Shown here one piece after another: positions 51,065 through 59,849 of a DNA stretch of 64,000 nucleotides (positions are counted from its first letter, which is position 1; every line of letters begins with the position of its first letter). The notes under the pieces were generated by a model. It did no database searches, was not told where the DNA came from, and worked only from the letters and a program-made list of their open reading frames with translations. The translations under genes were made by a program, and so were the position numbers. Origin of the DNA: JALFST01 sp022779285 (lineage in GTDB: Bacteria > Bacillota > Clostridia > Tissierellales > Peptoniphilaceae). Location of the stretch: the NCBI GenBank assembly GCA_050313895.1, contig JBNPMI010000005.1. One strand, given 5' to 3'.

Positions 51065-51859
51065 ATGCTGAAAATTGAATCGCTATATAAGGTTTTCTTT
51101 CCCGGAACGATCAATGAGAAGGTGGCATTGAATCACCTCGATCTTACGCTGAAGGATGGTGATTTTGTAACGGTAATCGGGGGAAACGGCGCAGGAAAAT
51201 CCACTCTTCTCAATGCGGTAGCCGGCACGTTTCCGGTCGAGGGAGGCAGCATTCATCTTGATGATATCGATCTTACCGGAATGCCGGAGTATAAACGTGC
51301 CAAATATTTGAGCCGCGTGTTTCAGGATCCCATGATGGGGACGGCTCCGACAATGCAGATTGAAGAAAATCTGGCCATTGCTGCGCGCAGAGGAAAGCGC
51401 AGAGGATTGAAATGGCAAATCGATGCAAAAGAGCGAAGCGCGTATCGCGTTCTTCTGAAGGATCTGGATTTGGGATTAGAGGACAGGTTGACAACGCAAA
51501 CCGCACTGCTCTCCGGAGGTCAACGACAGGCGCTTACGCTTGTGATGGCGACCTTGCAAAAGCCAAGGCTTCTGCTTCTGGATGAACATACGGCGGCGCT
51601 GGATCCGAAAACGGCAAAAAATGTGCTGCGGCTTACTCAGAAAATCATTGATCGGGAAGGCCTGACAACGCTCATGATCACACATAATATGAAGGATGCA
51701 CTGCAATTCGGAAATCGACTGATTATGATGAATCGCGGGAAGATTATTTTGGACGTTTCGGGTGAGGAGAAAAAAAATTTAACCGTTGTGGATCTCTTGC
51801 GCAGATTTGAAGCCATTGCCGGAGATGAGGAAATCAGCGATGAAATGCTGCTTTCTTAA
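51065..51859 (+). CDS. ABC transporter ATPase (COG1101 type)
   Basis: 264 residues. Walker A GGNGAGKST, Q-loop FQDPMMGTAPTM, signature LLSGGQRQAL, Walker B LLLLDEHTAALDP (the DEHTAALD form is typical of this group) and switch histidine in MITHNMKDA. It energises the permease encoded before it. The ATG at 51065 has AAGGAGG ahead; the frame open to 50975 lies within the permease gene. A hairpin follows the stop directly. Confidence 0.9.
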   Translation: MLKIESLYKVFFPGTINEKVALNHLDLTLKDGDFVTVIGGNGAGKSTLLNAVAGTFPVEGGSIHLDDIDLTGMPEYKRAKYLSRVFQDPMMGTAPTMQIEENLAIAARRGKRRGLKWQIDAKERSAYRVLLKDLDLGLEDRLTTQTALLSGGQRQALTLVMATLQKPRLLLLDEHTAALDPKTAKNVLRLTQKIIDREGLTTLMITHNMKDALQFGNRLIMMNRGKIILDVSGEEKKNLTVVDLLRRFEAIAGDEEISDEMLLS

Positions 51860-51861
51860 AA

Positions 51862-51893
51862 AAAGGGGGTGCCGGTTCCTTGGCACTCCCTTT
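51862..51893 (+). terminator. Terminator after the ABC operon
   Basis: AAAGGG.GTGCC and GGCAC.CCCTTT form a strong stem, but only three T residues follow, so it may be leaky. Confidence 0.65.
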
Positions 51894-51907
51894 ACAAATA
51901 TTTAATG

Positions 51908-51944
51908 TGGAAACGTTATCAGAATCGAAAAAAAATGGTACAAT
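51908..51944 (+). promoter_or_regulatory. Glycogen operon promoter overlapped by a cre-like site
   Basis: TGGAAACGTTATCA (51908-51921) fits the 14-base core TGNNARCGNWWWCA with no mismatch. Its last six bases, TTATCA, are also a -35 box placed exactly 17 bases before TACAAT (51939-51944). Binding of a CcpA-like or other LacI-family regulator here would block RNA polymerase. That a glycogen operon is under such control is inference, but the overlap is seen directly. Confidence 0.65.
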
Positions 51945-51987
51945 ATTAGCGATAGAGTGAATGCTATTTAAAAGGAGGGGGTCTACT

Positions 51988-53127
51988 ATGAGAAATCAAA
52001 ATGGTGTTGTCGGCATGCTGCTTGCCGGCGGACAGGGATCACGTCTCAAATCGTTAACCAAAAATACGGCAAAGCCCGCTGTACCATTTGGCGGTAAGTA
52101 TCGGATTATTGATTTTGCATTGAGCAATGCAACCAATTCGGAAATCCGGGATATTGGAATTTTGACACAATACAAGCCGTATCGACTGAATGAACACATC
52201 GGAATCGGAGCTGCCTGGGATTATGACCGTACACATGGCGGATTGCGGCTTCTCTCGCCATTTTATTCTGAAGATGGAGGACGCTGGTATGCCGGAACCG
52301 CCAATGCAATTTACGAGAACATTAATTATTTGGACAATCTCAATCCGCAATATGTTTTGATTCTCTCAGGCGATCATATCTATAAGATGGACTATAACAA
52401 GCTGCTGGATGTGCATAAGGCAACCGGCGCTGAGGCTACGATTGCGGTTATGGAGGTTTCTTGGGAGGAAGCAAGCCGCTTCGGAATTCTCAATGTGGAT
52501 GACACGGATCGAATTGTAGAATTTGAGGAAAAGCCGAAAAATCCGAAAAGCAATCTTGCTTCAATGGGAATTTATATGTTCAATTGGCCGACATTACGCA
52601 GGGAGCTGATTGAGGACTACAATAACAAGGAATCCAGCTATGATTTCGGACACGATATCATTCCGCACATGCTCAGTGAAAAGCTTCCCCTTTATGTATA
52701 TCATTTCAGCGGATATTGGAAGGACGTTGGAACGGTACGCAGCTATTGGGAGGCCAACCTTGATCTGATCGATCCGAATAACGGGCTCAATATTTATGAA
52801 AACAGTTGGAGGATTTACACCTCTGCGCAGAACCTTCCTCCTCATTATGTCAGTGAAAAGGCACATGTGGAATCCAGCCTTGTGAATGAGGCCTGTCGAA
52901 TTTATGGAGAGGTTAAGCACTCTGTACTGTTTACCAATGTTCGTGTCGAGGAAAATGCGGTGGTCAGAGACAGTGTGATTTTACCGGGTTGTGTAATCAA
53001 GAAGGGAGCACATGTTTATAGAGCCGTGCTCGCGGAAAATCAAATTGTTGAGGAAAATCAAGTGGTGGGTGATCCTGAATCCTCCTCTGTTTTCCTTATG
53101 GCTGATGGCGTAGTAAGCGAAGAATAG
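51988..53127 (+). CDS. glgC: Glucose-1-phosphate adenylyltransferase, catalytic subunit
   Basis: 379 residues. Makes ADP-glucose from glucose-1-phosphate and ATP, the committed step of glycogen synthesis. The nucleotide-binding motif LLAGGQGSRLKSLTKNTAKP is intact, followed by VPFGGKYRIIDF, LSGDHIYKMDY, FEEKPKNPKS and a left-handed beta-helix C-terminus. In Bacillota the enzyme is a GlgC/GlgD hetero-oligomer, and glgD follows after nine bases. The ATG at 51988 has AAAGGAGGGG upstream. Confidence 0.95.
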   Translation: MRNQNGVVGMLLAGGQGSRLKSLTKNTAKPAVPFGGKYRIIDFALSNATNSEIRDIGILTQYKPYRLNEHIGIGAAWDYDRTHGGLRLLSPFYSEDGGRWYAGTANAIYENINYLDNLNPQYVLILSGDHIYKMDYNKLLDVHKATGAEATIAVMEVSWEEASRFGILNVDDTDRIVEFEEKPKNPKSNLASMGIYMFNWPTLRRELIEDYNNKESSYDFGHDIIPHMLSEKLPLYVYHFSGYWKDVGTVRSYWEANLDLIDPNNGLNIYENSWRIYTSAQNLPPHYVSEKAHVESSLVNEACRIYGEVKHSVLFTNVRVEENAVVRDSVILPGCVIKKGAHVYRAVLAENQIVEENQVVGDPESSSVFLMADGVVSEE

Positions 53128-53136
53128 GAGATGAAA

Positions 53137-54255
53137 ATGAAGAGTTGTTCAGGAATTATTATCACTCCGCAAAATTATGAGGCCTATGGCGGTCTTACGA
53201 AGACACGTCCGGATTACATGATCCCTTTTGCGGGAAGATATCGTTTGATTGATTTTGCACTTTCCAGCATGTCCAATTTCAGCTTATACCGCGTTATGCT
53301 CTATGCCGGTGACAATGTGCGCTCCACTCTGGATCATATCGGAGACGGGAAAAGCTGGGAGCTGAATCGCAGAAACAACGGGCTTTTTATCAACCCCTCA
53401 AGCTATGATTCTCTTACGCATACAAAGTCGGAGATACAGACATATTTTGATTCCATTTCTTATTATGAGAATTCTCCCGCGCAGCACATTCATATCATTA
53501 ACCCCATGACCATAGCCAAGCCCAACTTGGATGATGCGTATGCCGAGTTTACAGACCATGATTATGATGTCATGCTTTTTTACAAAAATGTAAAAGACAA
53601 TGAAGGCAATTATAACGGCATGCGAAAGATCATTTTTGATGATAATGGAGACTTGATCAATGTCGGCATCAATCTTTCAACGTGTCCCGAGTTTCCGCTC
53701 TATATTGATCGTATGTTCATCAAAAAAAAGGTTTTCATCGAGCTGGTAAAGAATTCGATCGAGATGGGGAATGCACGGACTCTCATTCAGGCAATATCCA
53801 ATCATCGCAGCGTTCTTCATATCGGCGCCTATGAAATAAAAAATCACATTGAGGTGATTCACAGCATAGAATCCTATTATCAGGCGAGTATGAATCTCTT
53901 AAATCAGGATAATTATAATGAGCTGTTCTTTGCAGACGGACTGGTCTACACCAAATCCAAGGATGAGCCGTCAACACTCTATTATGAGTCGGCAAAAGTG
54001 CAAAACAGCCTGATTGCCAATGGATGTATCATTGAGGGACAAGTGGAAAACAGCATTCTCTTCCGCGGAGTTCACATTAAGAAAAATGCGATTGTCCGAA
54101 ATTGCGTTTTGAATGAAAAAACGGTCGTTGAGGAAAATGCGGTAGTAGCCAATGTGATTACCGATAAAAATGTTTGCATTATGAATTCGGTCGCGATCGC
54201 GGGCGCTTATACACACCCCTATATGATTGAAAAAAATGAAACGGTAACGAGGTGA
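53137..54255 (+). CDS. glgD: Glucose-1-phosphate adenylyltransferase regulatory subunit
   Basis: 372 residues, homologous to GlgC but lacking the GGxGxRL nucleotide loop, which here reads IIITPQNYEAYGGLTKTRP. This is the known mark of GlgD, which boosts and regulates GlgC. VPFAGRYRLIDFALSSMSN and the beta-helix C-terminus are kept. Two ATGs lie six bases apart; the second (53137) has AGGAG at normal spacing. Its stop overlaps the glgA ribosome binding site. Confidence 0.93.
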   Translation: MKSCSGIIITPQNYEAYGGLTKTRPDYMIPFAGRYRLIDFALSSMSNFSLYRVMLYAGDNVRSTLDHIGDGKSWELNRRNNGLFINPSSYDSLTHTKSEIQTYFDSISYYENSPAQHIHIINPMTIAKPNLDDAYAEFTDHDYDVMLFYKNVKDNEGNYNGMRKIIFDDNGDLINVGINLSTCPEFPLYIDRMFIKKKVFIELVKNSIEMGNARTLIQAISNHRSVLHIGAYEIKNHIEVIHSIESYYQASMNLLNQDNYNELFFADGLVYTKSKDEPSTLYYESAKVQNSLIANGCIIEGQVENSILFRGVHIKKNAIVRNCVLNEKTVVEENAVVANVITDKNVCIMNSVAIAGAYTHPYMIEKNETVTR

Positions 54256-54257
54256 AA

Positions 54258-55688
54258 ATGAACATACTCTATGTTGCGGCGGAGGTAGCTCCCTTTGTAA
54301 AAACGGGCGGCCTTGCGGATGTAGCTGGCTCCCTGCCCAAGGCCTTGGTTCGACTCGGACAGGATTGCCGCATTTGCATGCCTTTGTTCGGTCAGATCTC
54401 CGATGAATACCGTATGAAGATGAAAAAACGCACGGAATTTTATGTGTCCGTCGGATGGAAAAATGAATATTGCGGTGTATGGGAAATGGAGCATGAGGGT
54501 GTTACGATCTATTTCCTGGATAATGAATTTTATTTTCACAGAGACAGTGTTTACGGTCAGGGAGACGATGCGCAGCGCTTTATCTTCTTTTCCAAGGCGG
54601 CGGCAAGACTTCCGCGTGTTCTGGACTGGAAGGTGGATGTGATCCATGCCAACGACTGGCACTCCGCGTTGACACCGGTATATGTGAATGATTTTCGCCG
54701 AGGGGATGCATTCTATGAGAACGTGCGAACTGTCTTCACCATTCACAATCTCAAGTATCAAGGGCAATTCGCTCCCGGAGAATTTTATTGGACGAATCTG
54801 GATCCGGCATATTTTTCCGATTATGATCTCAAATTTTATGATTCGATCAACTTCATGAAGGGCGGGATCGTACACTCGACAAAGGTCAATACGGTTTCTC
54901 CGACATATGCACAGGAAATTCATTTTCCATTTTTTGCAGAAGGCTTGGAAAATGTGATCAATGCATATACGGATAAAATCAGCGGAATTTTGAACGGCAT
55001 CGATTATGATGTGTGGAATCCGGAAACGGATCCGTGGATTTCACAGAATTTCTCCGTCAGCAACCTCTCTGTTCGAAAAAAGAACAAGCTTGAAGTACAG
55101 AAGCTGGCGGGGCTTCCGACTCGTGAGGATGTGCCTCTCTTTGCCATGGTTTCGCGTTTGACGGCCATGAAGGGACTGGATCTTTTACGCTATATCATGG
55201 AGGAATTTCTTCAGGAGGATATCCAAATTGTAATACTTGGAACGGGGGATGCTGCTTATGAGGAGATGTTCCGTTACTTTCATGAGAAGTACCCGGAGCG
55301 CTGTGCGGCGCTGCTTTACTATTCGAATCCGGCCTCTCATCGGATATATGCCGGGTGCGATGTGCTGCTGATGCCTTCCGTTTCAGAGCCGTGCGGATTG
55401 TCGCAGATGATCGCCATGCGATACGGTGCGGTTCCCCTGGTGAGAGAAGCCGGAGGATTACGCGATTCTGTGAAAAGCTACAATCGTTATGAGAAGACCG
55501 GCGACGGATTCAGCTTTGCGAACATCAATGCGCATGACCTTTTATATACCATGAGAATGGCGGCAGATGTCTATCGGAATCATTCAGACGATTTTCAAAT
55601 GCTGCAGCATAATGGTATGACAAAGGATTTGAGTTGGAATGTCTCCAGCAAGGATTATATTCAATTGTATGAGTCCTTGTTTTCATAA
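54258..55688 (+). CDS. glgA: Glycogen synthase
   Basis: 476 residues, a GT-B glycosyltransferase (GT5) that adds glucose from ADP-glucose to glycogen. The N-terminal KTGGLADVAGSLP (K15) binds ADP-glucose; VIHANDWHSALTPVYV, TIHNLKYQG, and the C-terminal SVSEPCGLSQMIAMRYGAVPLVR with the catalytic glutamate follow in the normal order. GAGGTG precedes the ATG at 54258. Third gene of the operon. Confidence 0.95.
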   Translation: MNILYVAAEVAPFVKTGGLADVAGSLPKALVRLGQDCRICMPLFGQISDEYRMKMKKRTEFYVSVGWKNEYCGVWEMEHEGVTIYFLDNEFYFHRDSVYGQGDDAQRFIFFSKAAARLPRVLDWKVDVIHANDWHSALTPVYVNDFRRGDAFYENVRTVFTIHNLKYQGQFAPGEFYWTNLDPAYFSDYDLKFYDSINFMKGGIVHSTKVNTVSPTYAQEIHFPFFAEGLENVINAYTDKISGILNGIDYDVWNPETDPWISQNFSVSNLSVRKKNKLEVQKLAGLPTREDVPLFAMVSRLTAMKGLDLLRYIMEEFLQEDIQIVILGTGDAAYEEMFRYFHEKYPERCAALLYYSNPASHRIYAGCDVLLMPSVSEPCGLSQMIAMRYGAVPLVREAGGLRDSVKSYNRYEKTGDGFSFANINAHDLLYTMRMAADVYRNHSDDFQMLQHNGMTKDLSWNVSSKDYIQLYESLFS

Positions 55689-55694
55689 AGAAAG

Positions 55695-57632
55695 ATGACT
55701 ATGACACTGACACAATGGAACAGGCAAGCGCCTTCCAAGGGAGGCGCTTGTATCGATGAAATCAAAAATCAATCACTCGGCGTCGAATATCATAAAGAAA
55801 AAAGTATTTTTCGTCTCTGGTCTCCCGATCTGGATTCGGCAGAACTGCTTCTATATTATGGGGAAGATCATGAGGAGTCTCTCATTATGCAGAAAGAGGG
55901 AGAGATTTTTTCGATCTCCGTTCCCGGAGATCTTCAGGGAACGCAATACCTCTTTCGAGCCAATGGAAGCACCTTTACAGATCCGTATTGCGTCGGAGCA
56001 TCCGTGAACAGCCGGCGTAGTGTCGTGATAGACCTGTCCGAAACAAATCCTTCGGGCTTTGAGAAGGATTCCTTCTCGTATACTCCGCCTTCAGAAGCCA
56101 TCATCTATGAAATGCACGTTGGAGATTTCAGTCATTCGGTATCGTCCGGCTGTGTGCATCGCGGAAAATTTCTTGCACTTACAGAAAACGGCACATCATT
56201 GGGTGGAGTCCGAACGGGATTGGATCATTTGAAATCCTTAGGAATTACGCATATTCATTTGATGCCGGTTTTTGATTTTGAAACCGTGGATGAAAGATCC
56301 GAATCTGCAGGAAGAGATGATAACTATAACTGGGGCTATGATCCGGAACTCTACAACGTACCGGAGGGTTCTTATGCGCAGTTTCCGGAGGATCCCTGCT
56401 CCCGCATTCTCGAACTGAAGAAAATGATCCAGCATTTGCATGCGCAGGGCATCGGCGTCATTATGGATGTTGTATACAATCATACCTTCAAAACATTGGA
56501 TTCCAATTTGAACTTATCCGCTCCGGGGCGATACTATCGCCGGGAAAACGGGTATTTCAGCAATGGATCCGGTGTCGGAAATGAGCTGGCAACCGAAAAG
56601 CCGATGCCACGCAAGCTCATTTTGGATTCGCTTCTGTACTGGCAAAGAGAATATCATATCGATGGGTTCCGTTTTGATTTAATGGCGCTCATGGATCATG
56701 ATATCGTGGATGAGATTCTTGCGGAGCTTAGGAAAGCGAATCCGAATGTGATTGTTTACGGAGAGCCCTGGACAGGAGGAAATTCCGCCTTGCCCTATCC
56801 GGATCGCACGGTTTGGGGCACTCAAAAAAACAGAGGCTTCGCTCTGTATAATGGAACCTATCGCGATGCAATTCGCGGGGACAACGACGGAACGCTGCGC
56901 GGCTTCATTCAGGGAGCAACGGAGTGCAAGCATGCTGTGGAGATGGGAATTGTCGGTTCCATTCATTATGATGCGACGCATATCGGCGGCGTAGCGGAGC
57001 CGGCAGAGAGCCTGAATTACTTTTCTTCACATGACAATTTGATTTTAGAGGACAAGCTCACTTTTTCACTTGGCAATCGTGATCATAATGAAGCGATGAC
57101 ACGTCTGGCATTCGGAATTTTACTGACGTCCGAAGGGATCCCGTTCTTCCATGCAGGAAATGAGTTCCGTCGCTCGAAAAGCGGAAACAACAATTCCTAT
57201 TGTGCACCCTATTCGATCAATGCGATCGATTGGACTTTGGCCTCCGAAAATGCATCTCTGGTACAATATGTAACAGATTTGATCACTTTACGGAAAGAGC
57301 ATGAGGTGTTTTCTCTTCGGTCTGCGGAAGAGGTTAGAAGACGCGTCAGGATTATCGATACCGGAAACCCGAATGTGATCGGCGTGGCGTATCAGGAAAG
57401 ACAGGAAAATTGCTGGATGCTCATATTTCATTCAAACGCGTGGACGAATACTTCGGTAGAATGGAAGAGAGTTTTTGATGCTCTGGGATCCTATCATCTG
57501 AAGGTACAGCGAATTTTCGAGGGACGTGGCTCAATCCACGTAAATATCACGGAAATCAGCCGTTCAGAGAATCTGTCCGTTCTTCTGGAGCCGATTTCGA
57601 CGACAATATATCGTATGAGAAAACAAGATTAG
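55695..57632 (+). CDS. pulA: Type I pullulanase (glycogen-debranching, GH13)
   Basis: 645 residues. No signal peptide, so it works inside the cell. An N-terminal CBM48-like beta domain leads to a GH13 barrel with YNWGYDP (the type I pullulanase mark), region I DVVYNH, region II GFRFDLMAL (nucleophile D), region III YGEPW (acid E) and region IV FSSHDN. It cuts alpha-1,6 branches in glycogen or limit dextrin. Interestingly it stands where glgB (branching enzyme) is often found; no glgB or glgP is present in the window. The ribosome binding site is weak and the start is six bases past glgA. Confidence 0.9.
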   Translation: MTMTLTQWNRQAPSKGGACIDEIKNQSLGVEYHKEKSIFRLWSPDLDSAELLLYYGEDHEESLIMQKEGEIFSISVPGDLQGTQYLFRANGSTFTDPYCVGASVNSRRSVVIDLSETNPSGFEKDSFSYTPPSEAIIYEMHVGDFSHSVSSGCVHRGKFLALTENGTSLGGVRTGLDHLKSLGITHIHLMPVFDFETVDERSESAGRDDNYNWGYDPELYNVPEGSYAQFPEDPCSRILELKKMIQHLHAQGIGVIMDVVYNHTFKTLDSNLNLSAPGRYYRRENGYFSNGSGVGNELATEKPMPRKLILDSLLYWQREYHIDGFRFDLMALMDHDIVDEILAELRKANPNVIVYGEPWTGGNSALPYPDRTVWGTQKNRGFALYNGTYRDAIRGDNDGTLRGFIQGATECKHAVEMGIVGSIHYDATHIGGVAEPAESLNYFSSHDNLILEDKLTFSLGNRDHNEAMTRLAFGILLTSEGIPFFHAGNEFRRSKSGNNNSYCAPYSINAIDWTLASENASLVQYVTDLITLRKEHEVFSLRSAEEVRRRVRIIDTGNPNVIGVAYQERQENCWMLIFHSNAWTNTSVEWKRVFDALGSYHLKVQRIFEGRGSIHVNITEISRSENLSVLLEPISTTIYRMRKQD

Positions 57633-57640
57633 GAGGCATT

Positions 57641-59332
57641 ATGGATTACCGTAAAATCTATGAGGATTGGTTGAAAAATCCGCAGCTGGATGAGAAAACA
57701 CATGAAGAACTGGCTTCATTAAGCGATGAAGAGGAGATTCGTGATCGGTTTTATCAGCCCTTAAGCTTCGGCACAGCCGGCTTGCGTGGCAAGCTTGGAG
57801 CAGGAACCAACCGTATGAATCTTTATACAGTGGGTGAGGCGGCGGAGGGATTTGCCCGCATGATTGTCTCATCCGGTGAGGAGGCCATGAAAAAGGGGGT
57901 GGCCATCGGGTATGATGTAAGGCATATGTCGAAGGAATTTGCCGAATTATCCGCTTCAATCTTCACTGCTCATGGAATTCATGTTTATCTTCATAAGGAT
58001 ATTGTCCCGACGCCTGTCCTTTCTTATACGATTCGTAAGCTGGGCACCTATGCCGGTGTTATGGTCACGGCATCGCACAATCCTCGTGAATACAATGGAT
58101 ATAAGGCTTACGGAACTGAGGGAAGCCAGATTTTGGACGATTGGGCGCATGCTATCGAGAAAAACATTCGGGAAATTGAAGACTTTTCTGAAATCAAAAA
58201 AATCAGTCTTGCGGATGCGTCAGAGGCGGGTCTTCTGGATTATATCCCGGATTCTTTATACGATGAGTATATTCAGGATGTGTTGAGCTTGACCATTCAT
58301 GATGATCAGGTTGATAAATCCGTTCGTATCGTTTACTCACCGCTCAATGGCTGTGGAAACAAGCTTGTTCGTAAAATCCTTGCAATTCGTGGATTTCATG
58401 AGGTCAGCGTAGTACAGGAGGAGGAAAATCCGGATCCGGATTTTACGACCACGGGATATCCGAATCCGGAGCGTCCGGAGTGCTTCCGTCTTTCGGAGGA
58501 ATTGGGAAAGAAGGTTTATGGCGAGATTCTCTTAGCAACAGATCCCGATTCGGATCGTACCGCTATGGAGGTGCTTGGAGAGGATGGAGAGTATCATTTT
58601 CTTGACGGCAATAAAATCGGAGCTCTGCTCACGCATTATGTGCTGAGTCAGCGCAAGGCGCTGGGGACCCTTCCAAAGAATGCGGCCGTGGTAAAATCCA
58701 TTGTTACGGGCGATATCGCTCGTCCGCTTTGTGAGCGCTATGGCGCTAAATTATTTGAAGTCTTGACCGGCTTCAAGAATATTGCAGCGCCTGTGAATGA
58801 GTGGGATCACACTCACGAATACACATATGTCTTTGGATATGAGGAAAGCATCGGCTTTAACGCCGCGGATTTTGTGCGTGACAAGGATGCCGTATCCTCC
58901 GCGATGCTTGTAGCTGAAATGGCAGGGTTCTATAAGAAACATGGAAAGAATCTCCTGCAGGCGCTGGAAGACATTTATCAGGAATATGGATATTACAATA
59001 ATGACCAGGTTGCGGTTACTCTGGAGGGCGCCGACGGTCAGGCACAAATCGGCCGGATTATGGAAGAGTTTCGAAACCATCCGATTCAGGAAATCGGGAG
59101 CATGAAGCTGGATTCCATTATTGATTATGAACGGGATGATACAGGGCTTCCGAAGTCCAATGTTCTGAAGTATCGTTACGATAACGGCAGCTGGTATGCG
59201 ATTCGTCCTTCCGGTACAGAACCGAAAATCAAGCTCTATTTATATTCGGTCGGCAGAACCCTTGAAGAAAGTAAGGAGATTCTGCATCAATTTGAAAAAG
59301 TGGCGACGGACAAAATGAGCTCCGTTGAATAA
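57641..59332 (+). CDS. pgcA: Phosphoglucomutase (alpha-D-phosphohexomutase)
   Basis: 563 residues, the long form found in Bacillota. Interconverts glucose-6-phosphate and glucose-1-phosphate, the substrate of GlgC. SFGTAGLRGKLG at the N-terminus, phosphoserine loop VTASHNPREYNGYK, metal loop ATDPDSDRT, sugar-binding loop GYEESIGF, and phosphate-binding RPSGTEPKIKLY are all present. AGGAGG lies before the ATG, eight bases past the pullulanase stop, so it is the fifth gene of the glycogen operon. Confidence 0.94.
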   Translation: MDYRKIYEDWLKNPQLDEKTHEELASLSDEEEIRDRFYQPLSFGTAGLRGKLGAGTNRMNLYTVGEAAEGFARMIVSSGEEAMKKGVAIGYDVRHMSKEFAELSASIFTAHGIHVYLHKDIVPTPVLSYTIRKLGTYAGVMVTASHNPREYNGYKAYGTEGSQILDDWAHAIEKNIREIEDFSEIKKISLADASEAGLLDYIPDSLYDEYIQDVLSLTIHDDQVDKSVRIVYSPLNGCGNKLVRKILAIRGFHEVSVVQEEENPDPDFTTTGYPNPERPECFRLSEELGKKVYGEILLATDPDSDRTAMEVLGEDGEYHFLDGNKIGALLTHYVLSQRKALGTLPKNAAVVKSIVTGDIARPLCERYGAKLFEVLTGFKNIAAPVNEWDHTHEYTYVFGYEESIGFNAADFVRDKDAVSSAMLVAEMAGFYKKHGKNLLQALEDIYQEYGYYNNDQVAVTLEGADGQAQIGRIMEEFRNHPIQEIGSMKLDSIIDYERDDTGLPKSNVLKYRYDNGSWYAIRPSGTEPKIKLYLYSVGRTLEESKEILHQFEKVATDKMSSVE

Positions 59333-59342
59333 AGGCAATGCT

Positions 59343-59849
59343 ATGAATGAGATCCTGAGTTTTCTCGAGCGAATCTTTTTTACCAATCTGTTTGGACAGG
59401 TCAATCTCTACATGGTCCTCTCCAGTGTGTTTAAATTTCTCTTTGTGCTCATTGTTCTGGTGTTTATTGGGCGCATAGTGAAGATGATTACAATGGATTT
59501 GAGAAGCACTGTGCAGAAAATCCCTTCTCAGGCCGCCTATTTAAAATTGCTGAACAATCCGCGTTCCTTTGATTTTCCGATACGGGATGAATACTTTTTA
59601 GCGGACAATACAACCATCGGCCGGGCGGATGACAATCATATTGTGCTTAAGGATCGCCGTATGAGCAAGCATCAGGCTCGCATTTTCCAGAATGGCACAC
59701 ATTATATGATCGATGATCTGGGAGCCACCAATCCGACCATGGTCAATAATGACATTGTTGAGCAGCCGCAGGAGCTTTTTCCGCGGGATATTGTGACATT
59801 GGGAGGGATCTCCTTTGTATTCTTAGAAGGAGGAGATGATGAAAAATAA
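59343..59849 (+). CDS. Membrane-anchored FHA-domain protein
   Basis: 168 residues. A membrane helix (about 22-42, VFKFLFVLIVLVFIGRIV) is followed by a cytosolic FHA domain with TIGRADDNHIVLKDRRMSKHQARI, the phosphothreonine-binding GR..SxxH pattern, and DLGATNPTMVNN. It probably docks a partner phosphorylated on threonine. Its place just before a RodA/FtsW and a PBP gene echoes the FhaB-RodA-PbpA clusters of Actinobacteria. The ATG at 59343 has AAAGG before it. No Ser/Thr kinase gene is in the window. Confidence 0.85.
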   Translation: MNEILSFLERIFFTNLFGQVNLYMVLSSVFKFLFVLIVLVFIGRIVKMITMDLRSTVQKIPSQAAYLKLLNNPRSFDFPIRDEYFLADNTTIGRADDNHIVLKDRRMSKHQARIFQNGTHYMIDDLGATNPTMVNNDIVEQPQELFPRDIVTLGGISFVFLEGGDDEK

